Positions 8,144 to 17,635 are shown, counted from the first letter of the stretch. The stretch is DNA of 26,094 bases from Ascoidea tarda (nom. inval.) (GCA_030560485.1 JAKTTS010000197.1:1-26094); one strand, 5' to 3'. Translations and numbers: made by a program. The notes: generated from the sequence alone by a model not told the origin.

Positions 8144-10135
8144 ATGGGCCTTGGTATCTTCGATCTAGGAGAAGACATATTCATTAACCACATCTTGCCC
8201 AAGCTAGAGAGGGAGGATGTGAATCGTCTTTTGCTGTTGAACCACTCATACATCAATGCTCTTCTCTCCTCCAACCTAGCCTCCAAGTATCTCTACTTGA
8301 TTAGCTTCAACGACAAACCCATTGAAAGAGCCCACACCAACTGGACCAATCTATACAAGGCCAGAGAACAGGCCAAGTTCTACGACTGGGGATCCAACAG
8401 TGGTTTGCGTTTGGGCTACTCCATCTCCAGTGCTCCAGAGGCTAATACCCACAGACGATTCTTCAAGAAAGAGGTCGTCAAACCAACATATCTAAGATGC
8501 TTCCACAAATCGCCAATAAGACAAATTTCCTCCAATGGCTTTAGCTTCCAGATTCTACTTGCAAATGGCGATTTATATGTTACTGGCTCCAGCTGGAACA
8601 ACCACTCTTCCTCGCCTCCTGGCCCCAGAGACTCAGAGGATGACTTCCCTTCAAACATCATCAACAGAAACATTCATATCAAATTCAATTCTTTTGTGAA
8701 TCGAAGAAGCTCTAGCGATTTCCCCAGAGTCATCCCAGTGCCTGGTGTCTTTGGATTGGGAGGCTTTCGAAGACCAAACATGCGATTTGATCATCAGCTA
8801 GGTGCTGCTCAACCCTCTGATGCTCCTCACTTTCCTACTCTAGAGCACGAAATAGTGACAAAAAAAGAACTAGAAAATCTTGAAGATGACGAGATCTTTG
8901 TTGTCAGCGATGACGAAGATAACTCGACTGTAGAACCAAGATTCATCAATAAAATGAAAATCCCTAGAAACAGATTAAACAGCCATATCAAATTCGTTCA
9001 AGTTAGTGGTGGCCATTTCCATTTTATTGCTTTAGATAACGAGAATAACATTTGGTCCTGGGATATAGACAATCAACACATTGGCGTTAAACTAAATTTC
9101 ATTGATGAAAATGGTGTCAATATTTTAGATAATAATAATCCAGACACTAAAAAAAATTACATCAAATCAATCAAAGCTGGCTGGAATTTGAGTGCCTGTT
9201 ATATTGCAAACATTGGATTAGCCATCTGGAATAAAAGAGAAGGTTTGAAAACTGATAAATGGGACATCAATACAAGTGTCAAAACAAACTTCATTATTAT
9301 TCCAAAGACTCTTAATATCATTGACTACGCATTTGGTGAAGGCTTCTTAATCTATATCAACTCCAAGGGCAAACTATACAGATTGGATCTAGAATGGCCA
9401 TCAGATGGCGAATTTGTCAAAGAAAATGTTGCTTATGAACTAACTCCATTCAATGATATAATAAAATCAAAAAAATCAAAATACGTTAGAGTATTTGGCA
9501 ATTTTCTAAGATTTGGTGCAATCACTGATTCCGATAATGTCTATCTTAGTGATAGGTCGAGAACGAGTGTAGATTCTTTGATGAATTATAACAGTAGAAA
9601 TTCGTACAATGAATTTAGATTTTATTATGATGACTATGATGACTATGATGACTATGATGACTATGACAGTGATGATGGTAATAAAAGTAATGAAAATGAT
9701 GAAGACAAGGGCTTTAAAAACTCCAGCAACCTGTTAATTAGGAAGTTCGTTGATATTATACCTGAACTTCAAAAAAAGGGCTGCCACTCAATTGCATCTG
9801 GTGATCATCATAACTTAGCATTGTTTGATAATGGCGATCTAGTCAGTTGGGGAAAAGAACTTGAAAGCTGTGGTTGTTTAGGGTTGGGACCACATCTTGA
9901 AATCAAGAAAAAAGCTGAGGATATAATCAGAGCAAAGAACAAAAATAAGATAACTACTGCACCCGATCAAACACAAATAAAAGATTCTGAGTTGAATAAA
10001 TACTTTGAACTTCAAACTAGATCAGTAGTAGTGAAGAGACCTATGAAAATTGACTTAGAAGAAGGTTATAGAGTATTAGCCATTACGTCCTCTGGATGGC
10101 ACTCTGGTGCTCTTATTTCTAAAATTGGTAGCTAG
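8144..10135 (+). CDS. SAF1: SAF1-like F-box protein with RCC1-type repeats
   Basis: A 663-aa protein with an N-terminal F-box (residues about 7-45, LGEDIFINHILPKLE then DVNRLLLLNHSYINAL). It is followed by the family-typical FYDWGSNSGLRLGYS near residue 80-95, then degenerate RCC1 propeller blades. Blade signatures are SGGHFHFIALDNENNIWSW (about 288-306), SGDHHNLALFDNGDLVSWG (about 552-570) and the C-terminal SSGWHSGALISK (about 649-660). This order matches S. cerevisiae Saf1 (637 aa), the SCF substrate adaptor that directs adenine deaminase Aah1 to the proteasome on entry into quiescence. A Skp1-binding adaptor role is therefore likely; conservation of the substrate is not shown. A (YDD) repeat and acidic stretch (about 495-515) is a lineage-specific insertion. 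The first ATG, in context ACAATGG, begins four residues before the F-box helix. A CTG codon falls at a usually hydrophobic F-box position, mildly favouring standard Leu decoding. Confidence 0.82.
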   Translation: MGLGIFDLGEDIFINHILPKLEREDVNRLLLLNHSYINALLSSNLASKYLYLISFNDKPIERAHTNWTNLYKAREQAKFYDWGSNSGLRLGYSISSAPEANTHRRFFKKEVVKPTYLRCFHKSPIRQISSNGFSFQILLANGDLYVTGSSWNNHSSSPPGPRDSEDDFPSNIINRNIHIKFNSFVNRRSSSDFPRVIPVPGVFGLGGFRRPNMRFDHQLGAAQPSDAPHFPTLEHEIVTKKELENLEDDEIFVVSDDEDNSTVEPRFINKMKIPRNRLNSHIKFVQVSGGHFHFIALDNENNIWSWDIDNQHIGVKLNFIDENGVNILDNNNPDTKKNYIKSIKAGWNLSACYIANIGLAIWNKREGLKTDKWDINTSVKTNFIIIPKTLNIIDYAFGEGFLIYINSKGKLYRLDLEWPSDGEFVKENVAYELTPFNDIIKSKKSKYVRVFGNFLRFGAITDSDNVYLSDRSRTSVDSLMNYNSRNSYNEFRFYYDDYDDYDDYDDYDSDDGNKSNENDEDKGFKNSSNLLIRKFVDIIPELQKKGCHSIASGDHHNLALFDNGDLVSWGKELESCGCLGLGPHLEIKKKAEDIIRAKNKNKITTAPDQTQIKDSELNKYFELQTRSVVVKRPMKIDLEEGYRVLAITSSGWHSGALISKIGS

Positions 10136-10266
10136 TAAAGTGAGTGGTACAACACTATTTACAATTTATTATTTACTATTTTCATCCATTAACAAAGTAT
10201 TGTGGTGATACGATCTCTTTGCACACACGATAATAACAATTATACAAATATATTCATTGAATCAAA

Positions 10267-13200
10267 TTATTCCAACTCAAATAAAATTCTGACTGCCCTC
10301 TTTCTTTGCCTAGATAATAAATCAGTTAACATATCGCCATCTATTTTAAATAATATCAGCTCAAACACTTCAACCACTTCTTGACAGCTGTTTCTGATTC
10401 TGATGGCATTACCGTTAAAACAGTCATTAATTATATAGTCTAAATATAATCTCAAAAACGAAATTAAATAAACAAACGTATTCGATCTAATACCAGGAAC
10501 AATCTCGACTATTCTAGTTGTTATGATGTTTTTCTTTTCGAGTAAACCGATATTGCTAACTCCTCGAGCAGCCTTTAAATCGTCAATTTCTTTAAACGAC
10601 TGTTTGAATATCACTAGAATAAGCTCTTGAGGAATTATTCCATTTTCTAGATTCCGCAATAGTAGCAAAAATATTTTGAAAACCAATTTAAAGCCAAATT
10701 CATTATAGTTTTCATTCATCTCTTGAATTTGCTTTATGTTTTCAATGTAGTTTAATTCATCCTTTTCGATTCTTTCTATTATGAAATTCTCAAATTTAGT
10801 AAAGTTAGGGGTAGATATGTTTTTAAAACTGCCATTTATGACGAGCAAGTTCTTATTTCGAATGTTTTTACTATTAAGCTTTGTTATCAAATAATTTATT
10901 ATCTCCAATAGGTTATTAGGGATCAATTTATTATTCAGGTCTTTATTAAACAAATCTAAGTTTTTACCAAAATATGAATCAGCGCAATTAATTTCGAAAT
11001 TCACATAAAAGTCTTTAACTTTTGATATTCTCAAAATAATTAAAATTTTAATACTTAAAATTCCACTAGGTATAAAGCTTCGAACATTGACTTTAAAATT
11101 TTTAAAAAAATTTTTGTATAGCTTGCCTTTTGACTTGCCATCATTAACCGTAATAAAACTCTTGAAGTAATCCTCCATTTCCTTTTTACTTTCAAAATTG
11201 TTGAAATCATTTTTTTTAAAAGATTCTTCTCCATTTTTGTATTCTATTTTAACAAAAGTTGAATCGTTATTATTGAATAATATTTCCCATTCTATTTCCT
11301 CACTTTTATTGGTATCAACCAAATTTAATTCCTTGTCTTCAGAATATTCCAAGTTAAAACTTAAAGTGACAGGTTCAATATTCAATATTTTAGCATTATT
11401 AATCTTGTTATTTAGTGAAGAGACTTTGAGCTGGCTATCTTTTGTTTTTTTGTTTTTTGTTTCTTCAATATTGAGATTTTCATAATATTTTTCAATTAAA
11501 TCCTGTCTTTGATTAAAGTCACATAACTGAGCATCATTGATTTTAAAATCCAAATATATAGGTTTATGGTCACTACATTTGAACATATCGGACATATTGT
11601 AATCAACTATTTCCAAATTATTATTAATGTTATTAAAACCATTTAAATTATGGTTAAACGGTTTAAAAATTTCTCTGTAAAAGATTCGATCAGTATAAGA
11701 TGGGATTCTTTCATAATCGTAATCATTATCGTAGTCATTATCGTAATCATTATCGTAGTCATTATCGTCAGTGTCGTTAAAATTGTCAATGTTTTGGAAA
11801 TTAACAGTATTGTTTTGGAGGTCATTTTCAATAAGAGAGTCATTTTGATTCAAATTTGTATATTTGAATTTGTATGAAGGCTTGAAATTTATTCTTGATT
11901 CATTGCAATTTGATAATATTTTCAAGTTGTTTTTATTTGAATTTAATGAGTCAAATTTCAAAATTTTCGGAACCAATTTTTTAGAAATCAAGTCTTTAAT
12001 TAATTCAGCAGAGTTTGTATCTGATCTAAAATTGAAATCTCCACAAACAAATAAATAGCATTTTTTGATTTCATCTTTATTGTCATTGTCATTGTCATTG
12101 TCATTGTTATTGTCATTGTTATTGTTATTGTTATTGTTATTGTTATTGTTATTGTTATCGTCATTGTTATTACCATTATTATTACGATTATCGTTATTAT
12201 CTCGAATAATTGGATTTGGTTTATTGTTTCGAGTTTCAGCAGTATCATCGAGATTGCTAATATTTGCAGGAGCTCGAAGAGATTTGATTTTACCGATGTT
12301 TTCTTCTATACTATGATTATTTGAGTATAAGGTATCATCAAAATTTAACGTTTTTGAATTTATTATTGCTGAAGATGGAAGGTGATTATATTTGTAGTTT
12401 TCATTAGGTTTTTGATTGAATATATCATCATGCGAAACCAAAGTCGATGTTGATTTTAATAAATTGATATCGTCATCACTGCTATAGAAATCCAATCTTT
12501 CATTGTCATCATCAAAATCCTCAATTGAAAACAATTCATCGTTGTTTTCATTCTCTGTGTTTTTGTGAGTATTGTTCTTAGTGTTTGTTTTTGTGTTTGT
12601 GTTTGTGTTATTGTCATTTTCATCATCATTGTTGAAACTAAATGAGTTGCTTGATTTATCGAATTCTATAAAATCATCATCGCTGATTTTTGATTTATTA
12701 GAGAAAAGATTAAAATAGGAGTTTAAATTGAAAGATGTATTGATTAAAGACAATTGTGACTTTCTTTTTGAAAAGTTTAAATTATCGTTACCAGAGTTCA
12801 AGTGTAAATTGACGATTACAAATTTTAAAAACTTGTTAATGTTATTAGAATAGGAGGATAATTGTAGATTAAATTCAATTAAAGTTGCACCTTTGTTGCC
12901 ATAAATTTTGAAATAACCAGTTCCAATTGACTTTTTAAGTTTAACAGTGATCAAGTCCTTTAGATATAATTTTGATATTATGATAGTGGATAAACCTAGT
13001 AATCTATTGCTTGAAATGTATGTGTATTTATTGTATTTATAATTATAATTATAATTATTTTTATTTTTACTTTTACTTTTACTTTTACTTTTACTTTTAT
13101 CTTTATCGTTGTTTTCGTTTAGTAGGTATAGTATGAAATTAGACCAACTTGATATAATTTTAGGATCTGAGTAAAAATTTTTGATATTCAAAGGAATTGT

Positions 13201-13974
13201 CTCTTGGAGGTTGATGATGTATATGTCTATCAAGTTGTTTGCGTTGATTGGAATTGATAGTAGTGATTTAAAGTTATTTAGTTCATTGATATTATTAAAA
13301 CAGTTTGAGTTACCGTTGATATTCCAGGAAATTATTTTAAATTTTAGATTTTTAAAATGGTTGAAATTGTTGAAGTTGCTGTTTAGATAATTTAGTAAAT
13401 TTGGATCAATTTTTCTATTTTCGAGTTGATTATTATTATTATTATTATTATTATTGTTATTATTGTTATTATTGTTGTTAATTGTATTATTATTAGAATT
13501 GTAATTAAGAGAATTTTGAAATTCGTCAATAAAGGACAAACCATTTTTCCAAATTGAGATGAAATTAGCTAATTTATTAATTTTTATATCATCGTTCATT
13601 GGGATAAAACCCAAGTTTTGAGTGGTATTATTATTATTATTATTATTATTATTGTCATTATCATTATTGCTATTATTGCTATCATAGGTATTATTATTGA
13701 TGTTGGTGACAGGAAAGCTGTTGTTGTGATGATTGTAGTGAAGGTCATTGAAGTTATTCGATTGTCTGAAGATGACTTCTACTATATTTTGATCGTTGTT
13801 GTAGTATAGACTTAGATTATCGTTGAATTTCAAGTCTTCAATCTTATTGAGAGAATGGAGATTATTATTCGTGTCATGATCTTTGAAGTGGATGGAGTAG
13901 TTTGGGACATCGGAATTTGTTTTTGGTGGAAAGTAAAAAATAACATGAGAGCTGGTTTCTAGTAAGTAATGCAT
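10267..13974 (-). CDS. OCRL/INPP5B-type phosphoinositide 5-phosphatase
   Basis: A 1235-aa protein taken from the first ATG at 13974 (MHYLLETSS); the open frame extends a little upstream, but only from a non-ATG codon across a T-rich leader. The inositol-polyphosphate 5-phosphatase core is complete in motif order: SWNING (about residue 215), NLQET, YGNKGATLIEF (about 358), NLHLNSG (about 388), CGDFNFRSD (about 643), RIPSYTDRIFY (about 757) and SDHKPIYLDF (about 800). The C-terminal third resembles the ASH plus RhoGAP-like tail of OCRL and INPP5B, ending in a helical domain with GIIPQELILVIF and RSNTFVYLISFLRLYLDYI. The expected reaction is removal of the 5-phosphate from PI(4,5)P2 or PI(3,4,5)P3, on endosomal/Golgi membranes by family analogy. 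Long Asn and Asp/Asn tracts interrupt the N-terminus and split the catalytic domain between residues about 400 and 630. S. cerevisiae has no protein with this C-terminal layout. It converges with the SAF1-like gene, 131 bases apart. Confidence 0.85.
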   Translation of the reverse strand: MHYLLETSSHVIFYFPPKTNSDVPNYSIHFKDHDTNNNLHSLNKIEDLKFNDNLSLYYNNDQNIVEVIFRQSNNFNDLHYNHHNNSFPVTNINNNTYDSNNSNNDNDNNNNNNNNNTTQNLGFIPMNDDIKINKLANFISIWKNGLSFIDEFQNSLNYNSNNNTINNNNNNNNNNNNNNNNNQLENRKIDPNLLNYLNSNFNNFNHFKNLKFKIISWNINGNSNCFNNINELNNFKSLLSIPINANNLIDIYIINLQETIPLNIKNFYSDPKIISSWSNFILYLLNENNDKDKSKSKSKSKSKNKNNYNYNYKYNKYTYISSNRLLGLSTIIISKLYLKDLITVKLKKSIGTGYFKIYGNKGATLIEFNLQLSSYSNNINKFLKFVIVNLHLNSGNDNLNFSKRKSQLSLINTSFNLNSYFNLFSNKSKISDDDFIEFDKSSNSFSFNNDDENDNNTNTNTKTNTKNNTHKNTENENNDELFSIEDFDDDNERLDFYSSDDDINLLKSTSTLVSHDDIFNQKPNENYKYNHLPSSAIINSKTLNFDDTLYSNNHSIEENIGKIKSLRAPANISNLDDTAETRNNKPNPIIRDNNDNRNNNGNNNDDNNNNNNNNNNNNNNDNNNDNDNDNDNKDEIKKCYLFVCGDFNFRSDTNSAELIKDLISKKLVPKILKFDSLNSNKNNLKILSNCNESRINFKPSYKFKYTNLNQNDSLIENDLQNNTVNFQNIDNFNDTDDNDYDNDYDNDYDNDYDYERIPSYTDRIFYREIFKPFNHNLNGFNNINNNLEIVDYNMSDMFKCSDHKPIYLDFKINDAQLCDFNQRQDLIEKYYENLNIEETKNKKTKDSQLKVSSLNNKINNAKILNIEPVTLSFNLEYSEDKELNLVDTNKSEEIEWEILFNNNDSTFVKIEYKNGEESFKKNDFNNFESKKEMEDYFKSFITVNDGKSKGKLYKNFFKNFKVNVRSFIPSGILSIKILIILRISKVKDFYVNFEINCADSYFGKNLDLFNKDLNNKLIPNNLLEIINYLITKLNSKNIRNKNLLVINGSFKNISTPNFTKFENFIIERIEKDELNYIENIKQIQEMNENYNEFGFKLVFKIFLLLLRNLENGIIPQELILVIFKQSFKEIDDLKAARGVSNIGLLEKKNIITTRIVEIVPGIRSNTFVYLISFLRLYLDYIINDCFNGNAIRIRNSCQEVVEVFELILFKIDGDMLTDLLSRQRKRAVRILFELE

Positions 13975-14183
13975 AGTGTGAGAATATAGCAAGATGGTAA
14001 AGCAAAATAAAGAAAATAAAGAAAATAAAGAAAATAAGAGAAACAATGTTTTCAAATAGGACAAATTGGTTGATCTGATGATGAAAATATAATTAAAGTG
14101 TTGAAAAGATGATATTGCAGGTGAGGTTGGTCAGCACTTACGTCAGTAGATCCATTGGAGTGGAAAATGATTTACACATGAGT

Positions 14184-14203
14184 ATACATGTAGATGCATG
14201 TAT
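14184..14203. repeat. 7-bp inverted repeat, ATACATG-N6-CATGTAT
   Basis: Perfect 7-bp arms separated by tagatg, within a cluster of four CATG tetramers in about 30 bases. It lies about 210 bases upstream of the 5-phosphatase start. It could be an operator for a dimeric factor or a chance palindrome. Confidence 0.6.
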
Positions 14204-14580
14204 CTAAAGACTATAAATAGTGGAAACAGAGGCAGGGCTATTGATAGAACCCTGATTCTGGGATTGGGAAGAAAAAAGGCAAAGTACCGAAGGCGTTATC
14301 TTTCTGATGGAGTTTTTGCGCGAAATTTAAGCGGTTTCTTATCAGCAGAGAAAGAAAAGCTGCCTGATCCGGCGATGAGACTAGGTCAGTGAAACGGGAT
14401 TTGATTGGACAGCGGCACAAAGGCGCTGAACCGCGCTGTAGGCTGCAGGGAAGGTGTCACGGAGATTGAGAGCCGAGCTGCTGGAGAAAAGAGGAGCAGG
14501 GAAAAACAGGGCAAGGGGTTTCGAGAAAAGTCTGGGGAAGGTGGGAGTTGCTTTTGTTGGAAATGAGATGGGAGAGAGAG

Positions 14581-14626
14581 TTTTAAAGAGTTTTAAAGAG
14601 TTTTAGAGAGTTTTAGAGAGTTTTAG
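14581..14626. repeat. 10-bp tandem array (ttttaaagag / ttttagagag)
   Basis: Two copies of ttttaaagag, two of ttttagagag and a partial fifth unit. The stepwise A-to-G change between pairs suggests duplication after mutation. Intergenic. Confidence 0.9.
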
Positions 14627-15050
14627 TGGGATTGTGTCAAGGGAGATGATCAGATAGTACGCTTATGGAAAGCTTTGGATGGAAAAAGAAAGTCCTGTTA
14701 GAAAGGAGAGAAGAAGAGAATATCCATTCTCGAAAAAGAATAAAGGACATCAAATAAGCCAACGAGATGGGAAAGTTTAATGAATATTCCAATAGTTGAC
14801 GATTGAAATAGGAAAGCGATTATAAGAGAATCTGAAGGAAATTAGGTTTGGACAGATAGAGATAAGGGCTAAGACGTCAATAAGGGAAGGTATCATGGAA
14901 TCGTGAGCATTTGAAGAGAGGGAGAGAAAAAGAAATTTTGTGGTTTATATTTAGTGGTAGATAATTTGGATGAGATTTTACCGAAAATGGGTCTAAGAAT
15001 AGAAGTGAAGAAGTGAAGAAGTTAAATGAATGGATTGAAGAAGTTGGTAG

Positions 15051-15087
15051 ATTATGATAGACTATGATAGATTATGATATATTATGA
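15051..15087. repeat. 10-bp tandem array (attatgatag)
   Basis: Decamers attatgatag, actatgatag, attatgatat and a decaying fourth, about 300 bases downstream of the GLN1 stop. Function unknown. Confidence 0.85.
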
Positions 15088-15379
15088 ATCATAAAGAGTT
15101 TTATAGTTGTAATAGATTATGCATAGAATGGATATTTTGACTGATTTATGATAGTGTTTGAATAGTGTTTGGATGTTTGGATAGTGGATAGCATATGGTA
15201 GTATATTGGAGATGTGAAAATTTTGAGACAACTGTAGCATTATTGAAATATACAGAAAAGGAAAAGAAAAAGATTAAAATTAAAAGAGAAAAGACAAAAA
15301 TATAAAAATGATTAAATGATTAAATATAAAAGATTAAATAAAGATTAAAAAAGACTATTTAATTTTCAAGTAGATGAGA

Positions 15380-16477
15380 TCATTTTGATTCACGTTTGAA
15401 CTCTTCAACCATGTCAACCTCAGGAATGGAGCCACATATAGTTTCAGTGACAATACCTGTTACTAAGTAAGGGTCAATATTAGAAGCAGGTCTTCTGTCT
15501 TCAAAGTAGCCGTAGCCATCTATAGCAACAGGACGAGGAATTCTGATGGAGGAACCTCTGTTGGCAACACCAGAGGAAAAGTTTGAGATTGAGGCGGTTT
15601 CGTGACGACCAGTTAGTCTGAGATCGTTGTCTTTACCGTATAACAAAATGTGGTTGTCGTGTTTGGTGGCCAATTTGGAGATGGCTTCTTCAATGTATTT
15701 CATACCACCTTTCACTCTCATCTTTTCAGTGGAAACGTTAGTGTGGCAACCAGCACCATTCCAGTCACCCTTGAGTGGTTTTGGATGGTATGTGATTTTA
15801 ACGTCAAATTCTTCAGCAACTCTGTCCAACAAAAATCTTGCTACCCATAATTGATCGCCCATTTCAATACCTTCGCAAGGACCAACTTGGAATTCCCATT
15901 GGGAGGGCATGACTTCAGCATTAATACCGGAAATGTTGATACCGGCAAAGAGACAGGCCTTGTAGTGGGCTTCAATGACGTCTCTTGCGATAACGTTACC
16001 AGTACCAACAGCACAGTAGTAGGGGCCTTGAGGAGCTGGGTAGCCGCCCTTTGGCCAGCCATAGATGTTGTCGTATTTGTCGAGCAAAGTGTATTCTTGC
16101 TCCAAACCAAACCAGATCTTTTCGCCAGCGTGTGCCTTCAACAACAAATCAGCAGCATGTCTGTGGTTGAATTTGTTTGGGGTTCCATCTGGATTCCAAC
16201 ATTCACACAAGACTAGGATGTTGTCACCACCTCTGAATGGGTCAGGGTAGTAGGAAACTGGTTTCAATAGGATGTCAGAATCGTGGCCTGGAGCCTGACC
16301 AGTAGAAGAACCATCGAAATTCCACCATGAGAGATCGGAGACAGCAGTAACTGGCTTGGTCAAGGTCTTAGCCTTGCAACGCAAGTTGTTGGAGCCATCT
16401 ATCCAAATGTACTCAGCAATGACTTTGCCCTTTTGTGATAATTGGTTGTATTTTGCTAATACGGCTGGGTTAGACAT
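15380..16477 (-). CDS. GLN1: Glutamine synthetase (type II, eukaryotic)
   Basis: A 365-aa enzyme, close to S. cerevisiae Gln1 (370 aa), that makes glutamine from glutamate, ammonium and ATP in the cytosol; it is the main entry of ammonium into organic nitrogen. All signature blocks are present in order: the beta-grasp [14 protein letters not shown], the metal/substrate [24 protein letters not shown], the ATP-site [22 protein letters not shown], the arginine-rich [10 protein letters not shown], and [14 protein letters not shown] near residue 324. The start is the only sensible ATG and matches the family N-terminus ([15 protein letters not shown]). Leucines are mostly TTG and I found no in-frame CTG, as expected for a highly expressed yeast gene. 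It lies in tandem downstream of LTN1 with a 1.16-kb promoter between them. Confidence 0.98.
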   Translation of the reverse strand: MSNPAVLAKYNQLSQKGKVIAEYIWIDGSNNLRCKAKTLTKPVTAVSDLSWWNFDGSSTGQAPGHDSDILLKPVSYYPDPFRGGDNILVLCECWNPDGTPNKFNHRHAADLLLKAHAGEKIWFGLEQEYTLLDKYDNIYGWPKGGYPAPQGPYYCAVGTGNVIARDVIEAHYKACLFAGINISGINAEVMPSQWEFQVGPCEGIEMGDQLWVARFLLDRVAEEFDVKITYHPKPLKGDWNGAGCHTNVSTEKMRVKGGMKYIEEAISKLATKHDNHILLYGKDNDLRLTGRHETASISNFSSGVANRGSSIRIPRPVAIDGYGYFEDRRPASNIDPYLVTGIVTETICGSIPEVDMVEEFKRESK

Positions 16478-16664
16478 TGTGAATTGTTGTTATTGTGGGT
16501 GGTTTTTTATGTTGGATGGTATGAAACCGGGAAAGGACTTGTGAGGAAGACAAGGAATAGGTGTAATTGATAGTCAAATCAATTGCAGGCAGAAGACAAA
16601 AGGCAGATAAAGAATGGAAGAGGAGAAGGAAGAGAGAGAGTGAAAAGCAGCAGAAAATGGATGA

Positions 16665-16672
16665 TTTTTATA
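16665..16672 (-). promoter_or_regulatory. TATA box of GLN1
   Basis: TATAAAAA on the minus strand, about 190 bases upstream of the GLN1 start, at a distance usual for yeast. It is followed by a stretch that is C/T-rich on the transcribed sense strand. Confidence 0.5.
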
Positions 16673-16908
16673 TCAGGCCTGTAGATGAAGGAAGGAAATA
16701 AACTCCAAAGTCTAAAGAAAATGAGCCTGTAATCGATCGTTAGTTGAAAAGCCAAAAAAGAAACACGAAACTGGGGTCGGCAGCACGCACAAACGCAGCT
16801 CCGGCCCACGGATATCACCTGGAAACAGTCTCCACTGCGCTTGGCCCGTCCCCGAAACCCCGGCTCTGCCCTCGGACATCTTTTCGGTGCTGCGTCTGCT
16901 GTTCTGAA

Positions 16909-16914
16909 GATAAG
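16909..16914. promoter_or_regulatory. GATAAG, GATA-factor site
   Basis: GATAAG is the core of Gln3/Gat1-type nitrogen-control sites. Further cores occur at 17368-17373 (CTTATC) and 17422-17427 (TTATCT). GLN1 is a classic Gln3 target in S. cerevisiae, so these are plausible. Single hexamers are weak evidence alone. Confidence 0.4.
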
Positions 16915-16927
16915 CCTGCGCGCTGTG

Positions 16928-17304
16928 ATTGGCTGCCGGTGCACTCCAGCTCTTCGCCAAAAGCTCGCTGCGACGGGAGGCGCGCGCTGGGGTCGAGAAG
17001 CGGGCACCACCTTGGGGAAGGCACTCTAGCGAAGAGCAGTGAGAAGAGAAAGCAGCGGTGGGCAAGCGACTGGGTGCTGGATGACTGAGTGACTGGGCGA
17101 GAAGAGCAACGAGTGCGAGCCAGAGGCCAGACCTGGAGCAGACCTGGAGCCCAGCAGCCCTCTGGCAGCACTCCAACAGCCCAATCGGAGCGCTCTTTCG
17201 CCCACCAATGCGCGGCCCGTGATTGGTACGCCCGTGCCGGCAAAAGCTGCGCCGGCACCCACATCCAGTGCTGGGGATCTGCCGGTGCAGCGCACGCTGA
17301 TTGG
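16928..17304. promoter_or_regulatory. Cluster of five CCAAT boxes
   Basis: CCAAT or its reverse ATTGG occurs at 16928-16932, 17181-17185, 17205-17209, 17222-17226 and 17300-17304, three of them in the form GATTGG. Four fall within about 125 bases. CCAAT is the core bound by the Hap2/3/5 complex, which in yeasts controls respiratory and ammonium-assimilation genes. The cluster sits 450-830 bases upstream of GLN1. Confidence 0.5.
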
Positions 17305-17635
17305 CCAGAGCGGCCCCTATCTCTGGTTTCTGCTGCAGTGCGCGTCGATAGCGCTCTCTCCTCATCTCTTATCAGGCTGGGCCAACCTGCCGTTTTTCTC
17401 TGGATGCAAACTCACACCAGATTATCTTCCCCTTTCTCTGGATCTGTCTTATTGTTTGGTACTTCTACAACAGGATCTCAGATCCATTTTGCAATTTCCA
17501 GAATCCAAATTCCAAATTCCAAATACTTAAAATCCAATCCACATCCAGAAATCTAAATTCAAAAATCCAAATCTAAATCTAAATCTGAATCTAAATCTAA
17601 GTCAAAATTCAAAAACCCAACTTCTACGTTGTCGC

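Larger units (their letters stand above)
13975..15379. other. 1.4-kb spacer: 5-phosphatase promoter and GLN1 downstream region
   Basis: No convincing gene. Near the 5-phosphatase start lie a CRE-like TTACGTCA (14138-14145), a 7-bp inverted repeat (14184-14203), TATAAATA on the plus strand (14212-14219) and CGCGAAA (14319-14325), which matches the SCB cell-cycle core. Around 14230-14550 the composition is GC-richer. The rest is purine-rich on the plus strand, with tandem decamers at 14581-14626 and 15051-15087, grading into an A-rich tract just past the GLN1 stop. Confidence 0.6.
16478..17635. other. GC-rich GLN1 promoter region
   Basis: This 1.16-kb stretch lies between the LTN1 stop and the GLN1 start. 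About 16,780-17,390 is markedly GC-rich in an otherwise AT-rich window. Because GC-rich sequence has few stops, several overlapping open frames occur on both strands here; none shows a recognisable domain. The region carries five CCAAT boxes, GATA cores and a minus-strand TATA box. The left end, next to LTN1, is a run of short imprecise repeats of the form aaatccaaatct (17,490-17,600). Confidence 0.7.

Noticed and set aside
13975-14064. Hydrophobic N-terminal extension of the 5-phosphatase, resembling a membrane anchor
   Set aside because: Begins at a TTG and is encoded by an A-rich repeat (aaagaaaat on the plus strand); the first ATG at 13974 gives a sensible start without it.
14198-14392. 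64-codon plus-strand frame with an ATG in the 5-phosphatase promoter
   Set aside because: Short, no recognisable domain, composition explained by local GC; kept only as a weak observation.
16579-17556. Overlapping frames of up to 217 codons on both strands upstream of GLN1
   Set aside because: GC-rich DNA has few stops; frames on all phases overlap, and none has a domain or conserved pattern. The region reads as promoter.
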